A DNA stretch of 64,000 nucleotides from DT-110 sp030148525 (GTDB taxonomy: Bacteria; Bacteroidota; Bacteroidia; Chitinophagales; Saprospiraceae). Both the position numbers and the translations under genes were made by a program. Each line of letters starts with the position of its first letter. Within the stretch, counting starts at the first letter, position 1. Location of the stretch: positions 3,596,001 to 3,660,000 of the forward strand of contig OZ245751.1 in assembly GCA_965227445.1 (NCBI GenBank), read 5' to 3'. Positions 1-8,936 of this stretch are shown here, piece by piece. The notes beneath the pieces are model-generated. The model saw nothing but the letters and a program-made list of their open reading frames with translations, searched no databases and was not told the origin of the DNA.

Positions 1-147
1 TTCGATTTACTCCAGGAGATAGGCACTGGGATCCCTGGCCTTTGAAGTTGTGCCGCCAATGGGCTTGTTGCAAGAGTAGGTGCGAAATGGTGTACCTTAT
101 GTGGTACTGGAAAATCGGGGCCCGACGGTTCACTAAGCCACTCGGGA

Positions 148-480
148 TTACTCTTCGGGCCTGAGCTCCAGCAAAAATGCCCTGAGCTTCGTAAGCCGGG
201 CGATCATCTGCGCCCGTTCTTGTTGGTACTTCCGCGATACAGCCAGCTCCTTTTTGGCACCAGCCAGGGTAAAACCCCGCTCCTTTACCAGGTGATAAAT
301 ATGGTGTAAGGTTTCGCGATCCTGAAATGTATACCTTCGCTCGCCGCGTTCGTTCTTGGCGGGTGCCAACTCCGGGAATTCACTTTCCCAAAAGCGCACC
401 AATGATTTTGTGACTTCCAGTTCCTCTGCCACCTCGCCAATCGTATATAAACGGTCGTTGTCCTCTTCCGGAAATAGCAT
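148..480 (-). CDS. MerR-family transcriptional regulator, short form
   Basis: This 110-residue protein has an N-terminal winged helix-turn-helix of the MerR type: residues 11-35 hold the IGEVAEELEV and LVRFWESEFPEL motifs, followed by a RRYTFQD wing. The rest is a predicted helical dimerisation segment with no effector domain and no conserved cysteines, so a metal or redox sensor is unlikely. Such small MerR proteins are common single-copy genes in Bacteroidota. It lies 6 bp downstream of gatB on the same strand and is probably cotranscribed with it. Its target is not visible. The 147 bp to the left edge show no gene I can support. Confidence 0.85.
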   Translation of the reverse strand: MLFPEEDNDRLYTIGEVAEELEVTKSLVRFWESEFPELAPAKNERGERRYTFQDRETLHHIYHLVKERGFTLAGAKKELAVSRKYQQERAQMIARLTKLRAFLLELRPEE

Positions 481-486
481 AGCAAA

Positions 487-1926
487 TTATTCATCCAGGA
501 GTTTGCGAAAAAGGGCATTGCCCACTTTGGGGTCGGCCTTCCCTTTAGAGGCGCGCATCAGTTGCCCCATAAAGAAGCCCAACAGACCTTTCTTTCCATT
601 CTGGTAAGCTTTCACTTTGTCGGGATTTGCCTTTATAACCTCGCGGGCCATTTCTTCCAGGGCGGATTCGTCGGAGTTTTGTAACACATTGAGGGATTCA
701 GCAACCTCCATGGGCGATTGCGAAGCATCCTTTATCCAGACTGGAAATACCCTCTGGTAAGCCACCGAATTACTTACCGCTCCACTATCGATTAGCTTTT
801 GAAAGCCGGTCAACTGACCGGGGGCGGCCGGAAGGTCAGCTATATCTCGCTGGTTTTCCTGGCACCAGGGCAAGAGGCGGTTGATGATCAGGTTAGCAAT
901 TGACTTGGGCTGCCGGTATTCCCGTGCCATAGCAGCAAACAGTTCTACCGTGGACCGTTCATTAGTCAGCAGATTGGCATCGTAATCGGACAATCCGTAC
1001 TCCGTGGTCAGGAGGCCGTACCATTCTTTGGGTAGCCGGGGAAGTTGTTCCCGCTGGGTGTCCAGGAAAGCATCATCCAATACCAGAGGCGACAGATCGG
1101 GTTCCGGAAAATAGCGGTAATCATGGGCATCCTCTTTTTCCCGTAAGGGACTGGTACGACCAGTCTCCGGGTCAAAATTCAGGGTTTGCTGCCGTACCGT
1201 ACCGCCTTCCTCATAGATCGCCTGCTGGCGGCCTACCTCGTAAGTTATAGCCTGACGGGCGTACCGCATGGAATTGATGTTCTTGATTTCACAACGCTCC
1301 CGCAATTCCTCAGATCCCACCGGCCGCAAGGATACGTTGATATCACAACGCATGGAGCCCTGTTCCATATTCCCGTCCGAAACCCCCAGATAACGGACCA
1401 ATTGTCGCATGGCAGTCATAAAACCATCGACCTCTGCAGCCGACCGGAAATCGGGTTCCGTCACAATTTCCAGCAGGGGCACTCCGGCCCGGTTCAGGTC
1501 GATGAGGGAGTATTCGGGATCCTCGGTATGTATGGATTTTCCGGCATCCTCCTCCATATGAATGTGGTGGATACGAAACGACTTCCAGCTATCACCCAGG
1601 CGCACATCCAGTGCTCCGCCTACGCAGATGGGAGCCTGGTCCTGGGTGATCTGATAGCCTTTCGGCAAATCAGCGTAGAAGTAATTCTTACGGTCAAAGG
1701 TGGTATTCCGGGTAATCTGGCAGTTGAGTGCAAGCCCCAGACGGGTAGCGAATGCCACCTGCTGCTGATTGGTGCGGGGCAGGGTACCGGGGTGCGCCAG
1801 GGAAATGACGCTGGTTTGGGTATTCGGGGCAGCCCCAAAGGTGGTGGCATCGCCGCAGAATGCTTTACTCTGCGTGGCGAGCTGAACGTGGACCTCCAGG
1901 CCGATTACCGTTTCGAATGAAGCCAT
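487..1926 (-). CDS. gatB: Asp-tRNA(Asn)/Glu-tRNA(Gln) amidotransferase subunit B
   Basis: GatB binds mischarged Glu-tRNA(Gln) or Asp-tRNA(Asn) and, within the GatCAB complex, phosphorylates and transamidates it in the cytoplasm. The 479-residue length is normal for the family. The N-terminus carries the signature IGLEVHVQL; the catalytic cradle includes the DLNRAGVPLLEIVTEPDF region (about residues 143-160) and the C-terminus is the helical tail/YqeY-like domain ending around FFMGQLMRASKGKADP. GatA and GatC are not in the window. The gene follows the outer-membrane operon by 77 bp and precedes the MerR gene by 6 bp. Identification is by clear family motifs. Confidence 0.97.
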   Translation of the reverse strand: MASFETVIGLEVHVQLATQSKAFCGDATTFGAAPNTQTSVISLAHPGTLPRTNQQQVAFATRLGLALNCQITRNTTFDRKNYFYADLPKGYQITQDQAPICVGGALDVRLGDSWKSFRIHHIHMEEDAGKSIHTEDPEYSLIDLNRAGVPLLEIVTEPDFRSAAEVDGFMTAMRQLVRYLGVSDGNMEQGSMRCDINVSLRPVGSEELRERCEIKNINSMRYARQAITYEVGRQQAIYEEGGTVRQQTLNFDPETGRTSPLREKEDAHDYRYFPEPDLSPLVLDDAFLDTQREQLPRLPKEWYGLLTTEYGLSDYDANLLTNERSTVELFAAMAREYRQPKSIANLIINRLLPWCQENQRDIADLPAAPGQLTGFQKLIDSGAVSNSVAYQRVFPVWIKDASQSPMEVAESLNVLQNSDESALEEMAREVIKANPDKVKAYQNGKKGLLGFFMGQLMRASKGKADPKVGNALFRKLLDE

Positions 1927-2003
1927 AGTGCGCGTTTTGTACGACGAGCCAAAGATAATGGATTCGATCGAGGGCCAGACCGGACGGGGAGGAAGATTTC
2001 AGG

Positions 2004-3689
2004 TTATTGATTACTTCCGACTTCGTAAATCAGGGTCTGGTAACCACGTCGGCCCTCGGCGTCCTGTACCATTACTTCAATCCGGAAGGTACCCCGTGCG
2101 TCAGATTGGTAATAGGAAACAGTCCCTTTACCATCCGAGCCGATTGTTACCGATGGATCCCAAAACAATTGCGGACGGAAAAACGGCTGATTGGCCGGTG
2201 TATTTTCCGGATTGAATACCGGGAAGGTAGCCGGCCTTTGGAGTCCGGAAATACGGTACCGGTTCGCCTCATCGGCTGTCGGCAATTGTACATCATCTTC
2301 TCCGCCCATTTCGATAGTCACTACCCCGTTAGCCCCCATAACATTAAACTGACTGCGCAGGGTCTCGGGCCGGAAATACAACTGGACGGTTTCAACCTGC
2401 TCCAGATCCAGGCGCCCGACAAAGTCGGCATTGCGAGTCGCTTTGCCGTCAACAATAAACAGCGGATTCCCGGGTAGGCGTTTATTATTGCGGTTATTCC
2501 GGGGGTTGTACATGTAGGTGGTGTACCTGTTGTTTTCCCGATCTTCACCAAAGCGCAGCGGGCTCAGGTTTTCCTGGAAAAAGGTGGCGAAGTTATCGAA
2601 CGTCTCGTACTCGTTTATGCGAAACACCTGATCCCCCTTAAGCACTGCTTTATCGATTTGGCGGGGGGCTGGTGTCAGATCAAATTCCAATTGTCCGTAG
2701 TACTGAAAGATTTTTTTGCGCTGTTGGCTTTTCTCCAAATAGGTAAGCAACCCCGGCGTGACAACCAATTTCTTTTCTACTGCAGGCACTGTATTTGGAA
2801 TAGCCGCAGTTCGAATATCTTCTACCTCTTTGTCGTACCCTAAATACTGAATGACCTTCTCTCCCGTAAAGGCGGGTTGTTTTAGCAGACTCACTCCTTC
2901 CTGATTTGTTCGGCTGCTGAAGTACATTTTTTGCTCCTGGCCCGACCAGGCACCAATAACACTGGCAATACGCGGATCTCCTTGCGCATCCACCACCTGA
3001 ATGAGTTTGTACACTTGACTCAATAGGGCATCCGACTGAAGGGCTGCTCCGGCTTCTCCCGGTACTACTCCCGAATAGTCGCCCAGGGCGGGTGACGTCA
3101 GGCTCCAATTAGTAACAGCAATGGAAGCGTCTGCCTCGACTAGCTGCCCATCGGCATCCCGAACGGTTATTGTCAGTAGATTCTTGTCCCGAAAAGTCGG
3201 CTGGTCATTCGTAAGGGAAAGAGTAACGTCCAGGTCATCATAAGGAGATGGCCCGGCGGGACGAGTGGAAAGCTCTTCTATGTTTTCCTCCAGGTCGCGA
3301 ATGTCGTTATCGTTGTATATGGGAACCGACTGGTTGACCAATACCACCGAACGGCGTTCACTCTCCTTTAAAACCTGGAAGGTCAATTGATACCAACCTG
3401 TTTTCAGGTCAAATGGTACTTTATAATAGCCATTTACCTGAGTCTCCGTATTCGATTGATGAAACGTATAGGACACTTCCTCTCCCTTAGCGTCGTGCAG
3501 GGAAGACCGGACGGCTACCTCTTTGCCTGCAAAATCAGTCGGCAAATACAATTTGTACCAGATTACCTCTCCATTGACATAAAAGGACTTATCGAGATGA
3601 AGGGCTGCATTCTGACCGGTAGCTGCTACCGTATGCATAACAAAGAACCAGGCCAGTAAAATCAGATGAGCATTAGTAAAGCGCAACAT
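2004..3689 (-). CDS. Exported MG2-like / TonB-plug-like protein of a TonB receptor operon
   Basis: This 561-residue protein starts with a signal peptide (residues 1 to about 25, ending near AATGQN). Residues 28-130 resemble the macroglobulin MG2-like beta domains found in Bacteroidota surface proteins (LHLDKSFYVNGEVIWYK). A second beta domain follows (about 155-260). Residues about 395-470 hold a short segment resembling a TonB receptor plug (PLFIVDGKATRNADFV, then GANGVVTIEMGG). The gene is 25 bp downstream of the DUF4249 gene and probably belongs to the TonB receptor operon. I infer a periplasmic or outer-membrane accessory to that receptor; no enzymatic motif is visible. Confidence 0.75.
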   Translation of the reverse strand: MLRFTNAHLILLAWFFVMHTVAATGQNAALHLDKSFYVNGEVIWYKLYLPTDFAGKEVAVRSSLHDAKGEEVSYTFHQSNTETQVNGYYKVPFDLKTGWYQLTFQVLKESERRSVVLVNQSVPIYNDNDIRDLEENIEELSTRPAGPSPYDDLDVTLSLTNDQPTFRDKNLLTITVRDADGQLVEADASIAVTNWSLTSPALGDYSGVVPGEAGAALQSDALLSQVYKLIQVVDAQGDPRIASVIGAWSGQEQKMYFSSRTNQEGVSLLKQPAFTGEKVIQYLGYDKEVEDIRTAAIPNTVPAVEKKLVVTPGLLTYLEKSQQRKKIFQYYGQLEFDLTPAPRQIDKAVLKGDQVFRINEYETFDNFATFFQENLSPLRFGEDRENNRYTTYMYNPRNNRNNKRLPGNPLFIVDGKATRNADFVGRLDLEQVETVQLYFRPETLRSQFNVMGANGVVTIEMGGEDDVQLPTADEANRYRISGLQRPATFPVFNPENTPANQPFFRPQLFWDPSVTIGSDGKGTVSYYQSDARGTFRIEVMVQDAEGRRGYQTLIYEVGSNQ

Positions 3690-3714
3690 AAGGTGTCTTT
3701 TTCGTAGGAGAAGA

Positions 3715-4815
3715 TTACTCTACCCAAAAATCGGGTCGTTCCAGTTGACTGCGATCTGCTGATAAGCAATTGCAACACAAGGGAACCGATTCGCAATAAT
3801 CAAAGTTGGGATCTACGGTATCGAAAATGACCGGGCACCGGACAGAGGGGGTATCCGCAAATTCAGGACTGACAAATAGCCTAATGGTATCTTGCTGAGC
3901 TGCATAGAAATAGCCAAAAGCCTCATCATCAGGATCGTCGATGTTTTTGATATTTGATACCAGTTTACCGACCGGAGGTTCAAAGATCGTTCCTTCCCGG
4001 TTGATCAATTGGCCAACACCAGCCCAATAATTGAAGGCGCCACGAGTCAGGCTCTGTTGAAATACACTCAGGTAATACCCCTCTGCAAAACGGGCGTCCA
4101 ACCGTTCTTGTAAAATGGCGAGATCGTTAATCTGTCCGGCAAAATTTTGACCGGAAGCTGAGGGTACGTTATTGACCAGAGTGGATTCCGTTACGTAGCA
4201 TGTTTTGGGGTCAGATGGCGGTTCGGTCAGTCCTTCATCCGTAGTTCGGAAGGTACGTTCCGTCACCCATCGTAGAAAGGTAGGTTCTTCTACCCCATTA
4301 TTGGTTGGTGTGGAAATAAGGAATTCGATAAACTCATCTTCATCGATAGTCCCATCGTCCCGAATACTCTCCACAATAGTGCGCCTGGCAGTGAGATTCT
4401 GTGGCTCCGGCACGGGAATAAGCTGCTCTGGTTCTGATTGGAAAACCCGCCCATCAAAGGTCGACACCTCGATTTGGTAGAATTTCCCGGGTGCAATATT
4501 AATGCGCGGATCGTTAACGGGTATTGTCAGTTGATAGTCACCGATTTCGTTGCCTAATTCCAACTCCACCTCATTGCCCTCCTCGTCGGTAAGGCGGACA
4601 TACCGCACTGTAACGGCTTCCCGCCCATTGCTGGTAAAGTCAAAAAGCTTTGTCACCCGTACATTTACTTTGGAGGGATTACCCTGTATAAGGGACCCCT
4701 GGATGACAATGTTATCTTGAAATTCCGGGTCGACCCGCAGGTCAATTTGTTCCAGACAACTGGTGACCAGAAGCAATCCTATAAATAATGACGACAGTCG
4801 AATGATGCGGTTCAT
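3715..4815 (-). CDS. DUF4249 lipoprotein, partner of TonB-dependent receptor
   Basis: This 366-residue protein has a lipoprotein signal (LLLVTSC, Cys20), suggesting attachment to the outer membrane. The body is beta-rich and matches the DUF4249 pattern: an early region IVIQGSLIQG, an FxPEPxQLIPVPEP-like stretch near residues 128-138, and cysteines near the C-terminus (PLCCNC). DUF4249 genes characteristically sit next to TonB-dependent receptors in Bacteroidota, as here: the receptor ends 30 bp upstream. The role is probably ligand capture or receptor assembly. The ligand is unknown. Confidence 0.85.
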   Translation of the reverse strand: MNRIIRLSSLFIGLLLVTSCLEQIDLRVDPEFQDNIVIQGSLIQGNPSKVNVRVTKLFDFTSNGREAVTVRYVRLTDEEGNEVELELGNEIGDYQLTIPVNDPRINIAPGKFYQIEVSTFDGRVFQSEPEQLIPVPEPQNLTARRTIVESIRDDGTIDEDEFIEFLISTPTNNGVEEPTFLRWVTERTFRTTDEGLTEPPSDPKTCYVTESTLVNNVPSASGQNFAGQINDLAILQERLDARFAEGYYLSVFQQSLTRGAFNYWAGVGQLINREGTIFEPPVGKLVSNIKNIDDPDDEAFGYFYAAQQDTIRLFVSPEFADTPSVRCPVIFDTVDPNFDYCESVPLCCNCLSADRSQLERPDFWVE

Positions 4816-4845
4816 AGCGCGAAGGTATTACGTGGGTGTTCGCTT

Positions 4846-7569
4846 TTAGAGAAATTCAAAGTTGATAGTAACAGAGGGAAAGACACTTCCCAGAATAGCT
4901 AGCCGATTAGCCTGCACCCGTTGGAAGGGCCCTTCTGTAAAGAAAACGGAAAAGGCATTCTCACGGCCGTATACATTGTACACGGAAAATGTCCAACTGG
5001 TCTTTATACGCTTGGTTTTATTATACCCCTGTCCGAGTGTATAGGCAATATCCAGCCGGTGGTAGTCCGGGATTCGCAATTGATTACGATCGGAATACAG
5101 GGGAATGACGAGTCCGGTCGGATCTTCGTAATTACCCAACGGATAGGTAGTAGGTCGTCCGCGACTGTAGTTAAAATTAAAGGTGAGGGTATGTCGCTGA
5201 TTCGGTTGGATATTAACAACCAGGGAAGCATTATGCGGTATATCGAAATTACTTGGGTAATATTCATTCTGGTTGATCCCGTTAACCAGTCGCTCGGCCC
5301 GGGAATAGGTATAACTGAGCCACCCGTTGAGCAAGCCTTCTCTTTTCTTTATACTCAACTCTAAACCGTAGCTGCGCCCCTCCCCGTCGAGGAGTTCCGT
5401 TTCGATTTGATCATTGACATTGAGATCCGCAAAGTCTTTGAAATCAAACAAGGCATCAATATCCCGGTAATACACCTCCATCGACGTTTCCCACAGATTG
5501 TTATTAAAATTCCGGAAAACGCCCACTGTATAGTTGTGGGACCGCATGGGCTCCACGAACTGATCGCTGAGTTTCCATTGGTTGACGGGGGTGGGTGCCG
5601 CGGTATTGAAGATCTGGTTAATGAATTGCGCGGTCCGGCTGTAGCCACCTTTGACAGAGGTCGTTGCATTAAACCGGTACCGCATAGATACTCTGGGCTC
5701 CAGGGAATTATAAGATGCAATTCGTTCACCGCTAGCAAATGATTCCTCTCCCGTTGCTTCGTCGATCTCCGGACGCTCCGGATTTTCATACGTGAAAGAC
5801 GTTTCCGGCCCGAGGAAAGCGTAGTTATTCATTCGAATACCCGCCGAGATCAGAAAGGCGGGACTTAAAGCATACTCAATGTTTGCAAAAACAGCTGCCT
5901 CCAGGCCCTGTTCTTCCGCCAGGTCCCGGGTTGCGATTTCGGAAATAGCATTATCCAGCGGACGTTGAGCCCCGGGATTCACCCCGTAACGAATCAAATC
6001 AAAACCGGCATCTACCCGCACGTCCTCACTCGGGGTGTAACTAAATACATCGCGGAGTTTCCAGTAGGTTATTCCGGTTTCCAGAGCCGCAGCCTGCACA
6101 CCCTGCAATGCTTCCTGGGTACTTTCGTATTCATTGTAAATGGCAGTGAACCGATTGAAAAGCTGATCTGAGAAGATGGTCCGGTAGGTAAACTGTCCCA
6201 TGATGGTACTGTAATCAAAACCAAACTCCTCATTATACACAAAATCATCAAACGATGAATATCCACTGAATGTCAGGATATGTTTATCGTTCAGGCGATG
6301 CGTGTAGCGCAAATTTGCGTCGTAGAAAAAAGCAGAACTACGCTCGACCTCGGGAACGGTGGCCAGGGGTAACAGGTAATTCAGATAGCTAGACCGGAAA
6401 CCACCAATAATTGAACTCTTTCCCTTTATGACGGGCGTTTCTATACTTATTTTACTGGATATGGGACTCACCGATCCCTTCATGCCGAATTTTTCAAAAC
6501 TTCCATCACGCATTTCTACATCCATGACCGAAGCCAGCCGACCTCCGAATTGTGCCGGAATATTCCCTTTATACAGCTCAACGCTCTGAATTAGATCGGT
6601 ATTAAACGTACTGAAAAAACCAAGGGCGTGGGACGAGTTAAAAATAAATCCATCATCTTGTTGAATCAGGTTTTGATCCACTTCCCCTCCACGTACATTG
6701 AACCCGGTGGCCCCCTCTCCGATGGTACTTACCCCCGGTAATAAAAGCAAGGACTTTACGACATCCGCCTCTCCTAAAAAAGAAGGTAGCTTCTTAATGG
6801 CATCTACGTCTAATTGTTCCACACCGGCAGTGGCGCGACCGATATTGGCGTCAGCCGCTTCCGCTTCAACGACCACCTCACTGAGGTCGACCGCTGTATT
6901 TGCCATACTGACGTCCATAGTACCATCGCTAAGGACCAGCATCGTTCGCGAAATACTTTGGTAGCCAACAAATTGAATCTGGATTTCCTGCTCCCCGGTA
7001 GATAGTTCTAAAGAGAAGCTGCCGTCAATATCGGTGGCCGTCCCCATCCCGGATCCCGGGTGATATATGGTGGCACCAATAATGGGCTCACCAGTCTCCT
7101 TGTCCGTAACAACACCCGTTACGGTTGCCCTGCCCGATGGATTTAATTGGTCCGTATTGCCGATAGTAGTCTGAATGGTTTCTTCCTCTGGTTCCTCGTC
7201 GAGCGTCAACGTCTTTTCCAGGGCTTTATAGTAATCCGCCGTATAAACCTGATCGACAATTCTGCCGGGCATAATGACGTAGGTATCGTCGGAATAGGCC
7301 AAAAAACCCAGGGGAGTTCCACGAAGCAATTCGGAAAGCACGGAAGAGATGGGTCGCTCTTCGGCGGTTAGGGTTTTTTCGAGGGTGGGAAGATCCGAAG
7401 ATTGGAAATAAAAGCGTATTCCATAATCGTCCTCGATCTGTTCAAAGATATCTACCAGGGGTCGATCACTGACCGAAAGACTAATTATGGGCTCGGTATT
7501 TTGTTGGGCAACCAAACACAGCGGTAACATAATTAGCCACAGCGTAATTCCTTTTTTCATACAATCCAA
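4846..7569 (-). CDS. TonB-dependent outer-membrane receptor with STN and carboxypeptidase-like domains
   Basis: This 907-residue receptor has a signal peptide (to about residue 22), an STN/secretin-like domain (about 28-85), a CarboxypepD_reg-like beta-sandwich (about 147-230, GVVTDKETGEPIIGATI), a plug (about 250-350, with GATGFNVRGG) and a 22-strand-type barrel to the C-terminus ending in an aromatic-rich strand. It imports a ligand across the outer membrane using TonB energy. The STN domain can mean signalling to an anti-sigma factor, but no sigma/anti-sigma pair is visible here. It is the first gene of a minus-strand group with the DUF4249 and MG2-like genes. ATG codons at residues 1 and 4 are both possible starts. 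Confidence 0.92.
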   Translation of the reverse strand: MDCMKKGITLWLIMLPLCLVAQQNTEPIISLSVSDRPLVDIFEQIEDDYGIRFYFQSSDLPTLEKTLTAEERPISSVLSELLRGTPLGFLAYSDDTYVIMPGRIVDQVYTADYYKALEKTLTLDEEPEEETIQTTIGNTDQLNPSGRATVTGVVTDKETGEPIIGATIYHPGSGMGTATDIDGSFSLELSTGEQEIQIQFVGYQSISRTMLVLSDGTMDVSMANTAVDLSEVVVEAEAADANIGRATAGVEQLDVDAIKKLPSFLGEADVVKSLLLLPGVSTIGEGATGFNVRGGEVDQNLIQQDDGFIFNSSHALGFFSTFNTDLIQSVELYKGNIPAQFGGRLASVMDVEMRDGSFEKFGMKGSVSPISSKISIETPVIKGKSSIIGGFRSSYLNYLLPLATVPEVERSSAFFYDANLRYTHRLNDKHILTFSGYSSFDDFVYNEEFGFDYSTIMGQFTYRTIFSDQLFNRFTAIYNEYESTQEALQGVQAAALETGITYWKLRDVFSYTPSEDVRVDAGFDLIRYGVNPGAQRPLDNAISEIATRDLAEEQGLEAAVFANIEYALSPAFLISAGIRMNNYAFLGPETSFTYENPERPEIDEATGEESFASGERIASYNSLEPRVSMRYRFNATTSVKGGYSRTAQFINQIFNTAAPTPVNQWKLSDQFVEPMRSHNYTVGVFRNFNNNLWETSMEVYYRDIDALFDFKDFADLNVNDQIETELLDGEGRSYGLELSIKKREGLLNGWLSYTYSRAERLVNGINQNEYYPSNFDIPHNASLVVNIQPNQRHTLTFNFNYSRGRPTTYPLGNYEDPTGLVIPLYSDRNQLRIPDYHRLDIAYTLGQGYNKTKRIKTSWTFSVYNVYGRENAFSVFFTEGPFQRVQANRLAILGSVFPSVTINFEFL

Positions 7570-7783
7570 TTATCCAGCGTGAAAAGTACCCCGGAATGGT
7601 ATATCAGACCCCCTCCGGAATAACAAGGGCCCAAAATAGAAAAGATTACCATTAATCAGTGAGAAAGGCACATCCATGTTGGGTAGATGACAAAGTTTTT
7701 TCGAAAATCAAAGCACCTCCCCGCAGATAACTGTGGGACACAATAGTAACGCTATTCCATCGGTATAATTCCCTAAAAACGAC

Positions 7784-8848
7784 CTAGTAGAAAAAGGCCG
7801 AGACCAACATGGTCAGAGTCAGAAAAACCGAAAAAATGATGGTGTAGAACATGTTCAGTATATTGAACTTAACAAAGGTTTTAAACCAATTTTGCCGGTA
7901 CACTTTTATCATAGCAAGGTACAAGTAGATCAAAACCAGCAGGAAACCCAATCCCGTCAGGAGACCATAGGTATTCAACCACAAGTCAATTAAGCCAAGT
8001 AACGAGATTAGCAGAAAGGCAAACGCATGGTAGTGGAAGGAAAAAATAAGATGCTCTACGTAGAATCGCTTCCGACGGATATACAACAATTTGAGTATCA
8101 GAGCCAGAGCCGGCATCATCAGTAAGGCCATCCAGGTAAACTTACTCAGGAAGTAGCCGACCAGGCTGCCCACCTCAGTCATCATACGCAATTCCTGGCG
8201 GATAAAGATCCGATTATAAAATCCGGTGACTTCGTATTTGTCCAGGAAAGCCTCCGGCGTGAGGGTGTAAATATCAATAGTCGCCACCCGGAAGTTTCCG
8301 ACCGACAAGTTTCCGGCCTTTAACGTGCCCAGTTTTGTGGAGTCATTCTCCCCGTAATTCAATTCCACCAAAAGTGAATCAAAGGCAGCGGCCACCATTG
8401 GTTCACCCTCAAACTGGTTGTTCTCCAAACTTTGTGTCAAAGAATCGACCTCCTGGTTAAACCGGGAATGAAAAGCCTGTTGACTCTGGCTCATTTCGAT
8501 TTTACGCATTGCTTCTCCACCCAACTCATTGGCGATATACGCCAGCACGGCAAAGTGCAAAATCGCAGTTAACAGAAATAAACGCAGGGGAGTAACATAC
8601 CGCCGATGGCGACCTTTAAAATATTCGTTGGTCAACCGCCCCGGCACAAACAGATGAAAGAAGGTTTTGTAAGCCCGGGATTCAAAGTTGAAAATCGCTT
8701 CAAAAGCATCCCGCAGCAGTTCTTTAACCGTAACCTTACCCGTCGTGAATCGTTGCCCACAGCCCGGACAGTACTCGCCCTCCTCCGACATCCAGGTTTC
8801 GCAGTTCGGGCAGCGTTTGGGGACCATTTCATGAGCGTGGTGCGACAT
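7784..8848 (-). CDS. DUF3667 zinc-ribbon integral membrane protein
   Basis: The 354-residue protein begins with a zinc ribbon (Cys13, Cys16, Cys27, Cys30 in CPNC...CPGC), followed by the DUF3667 signature around residues 45-90 (FNFESRAYKTF, then GRRRYVTPLRL-like). About five hydrophobic segments lie at residues 88-108, 233-262, 275-300, 300-320 and 330-352. A periplasmic loop of about 120 residues sits between the first and second. Function is unknown for the family. It stands alone between the TonB operon and the CapA gene. The 214 bp between it and the receptor gene show no gene and no convincing promoter. Confidence 0.85.
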   Translation of the reverse strand: MSHHAHEMVPKRCPNCETWMSEEGEYCPGCGQRFTTGKVTVKELLRDAFEAIFNFESRAYKTFFHLFVPGRLTNEYFKGRHRRYVTPLRLFLLTAILHFAVLAYIANELGGEAMRKIEMSQSQQAFHSRFNQEVDSLTQSLENNQFEGEPMVAAAFDSLLVELNYGENDSTKLGTLKAGNLSVGNFRVATIDIYTLTPEAFLDKYEVTGFYNRIFIRQELRMMTEVGSLVGYFLSKFTWMALLMMPALALILKLLYIRRKRFYVEHLIFSFHYHAFAFLLISLLGLIDLWLNTYGLLTGLGFLLVLIYLYLAMIKVYRQNWFKTFVKFNILNMFYTIIFSVFLTLTMLVSAFFY

Positions 8849-8936
8849 GTATCTCGAGCTTTATCCGTCCGAAAGTAGCAAACCTTTAGTAATTCAGCAC
8901 ATCTATTTGACCAACCCGAAGCCTTATTCGACGGGG

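Noticed and set aside
1186..1920. A 244-residue plus-strand open frame
   Set aside because: Antisense shadow of gatB with no family features.
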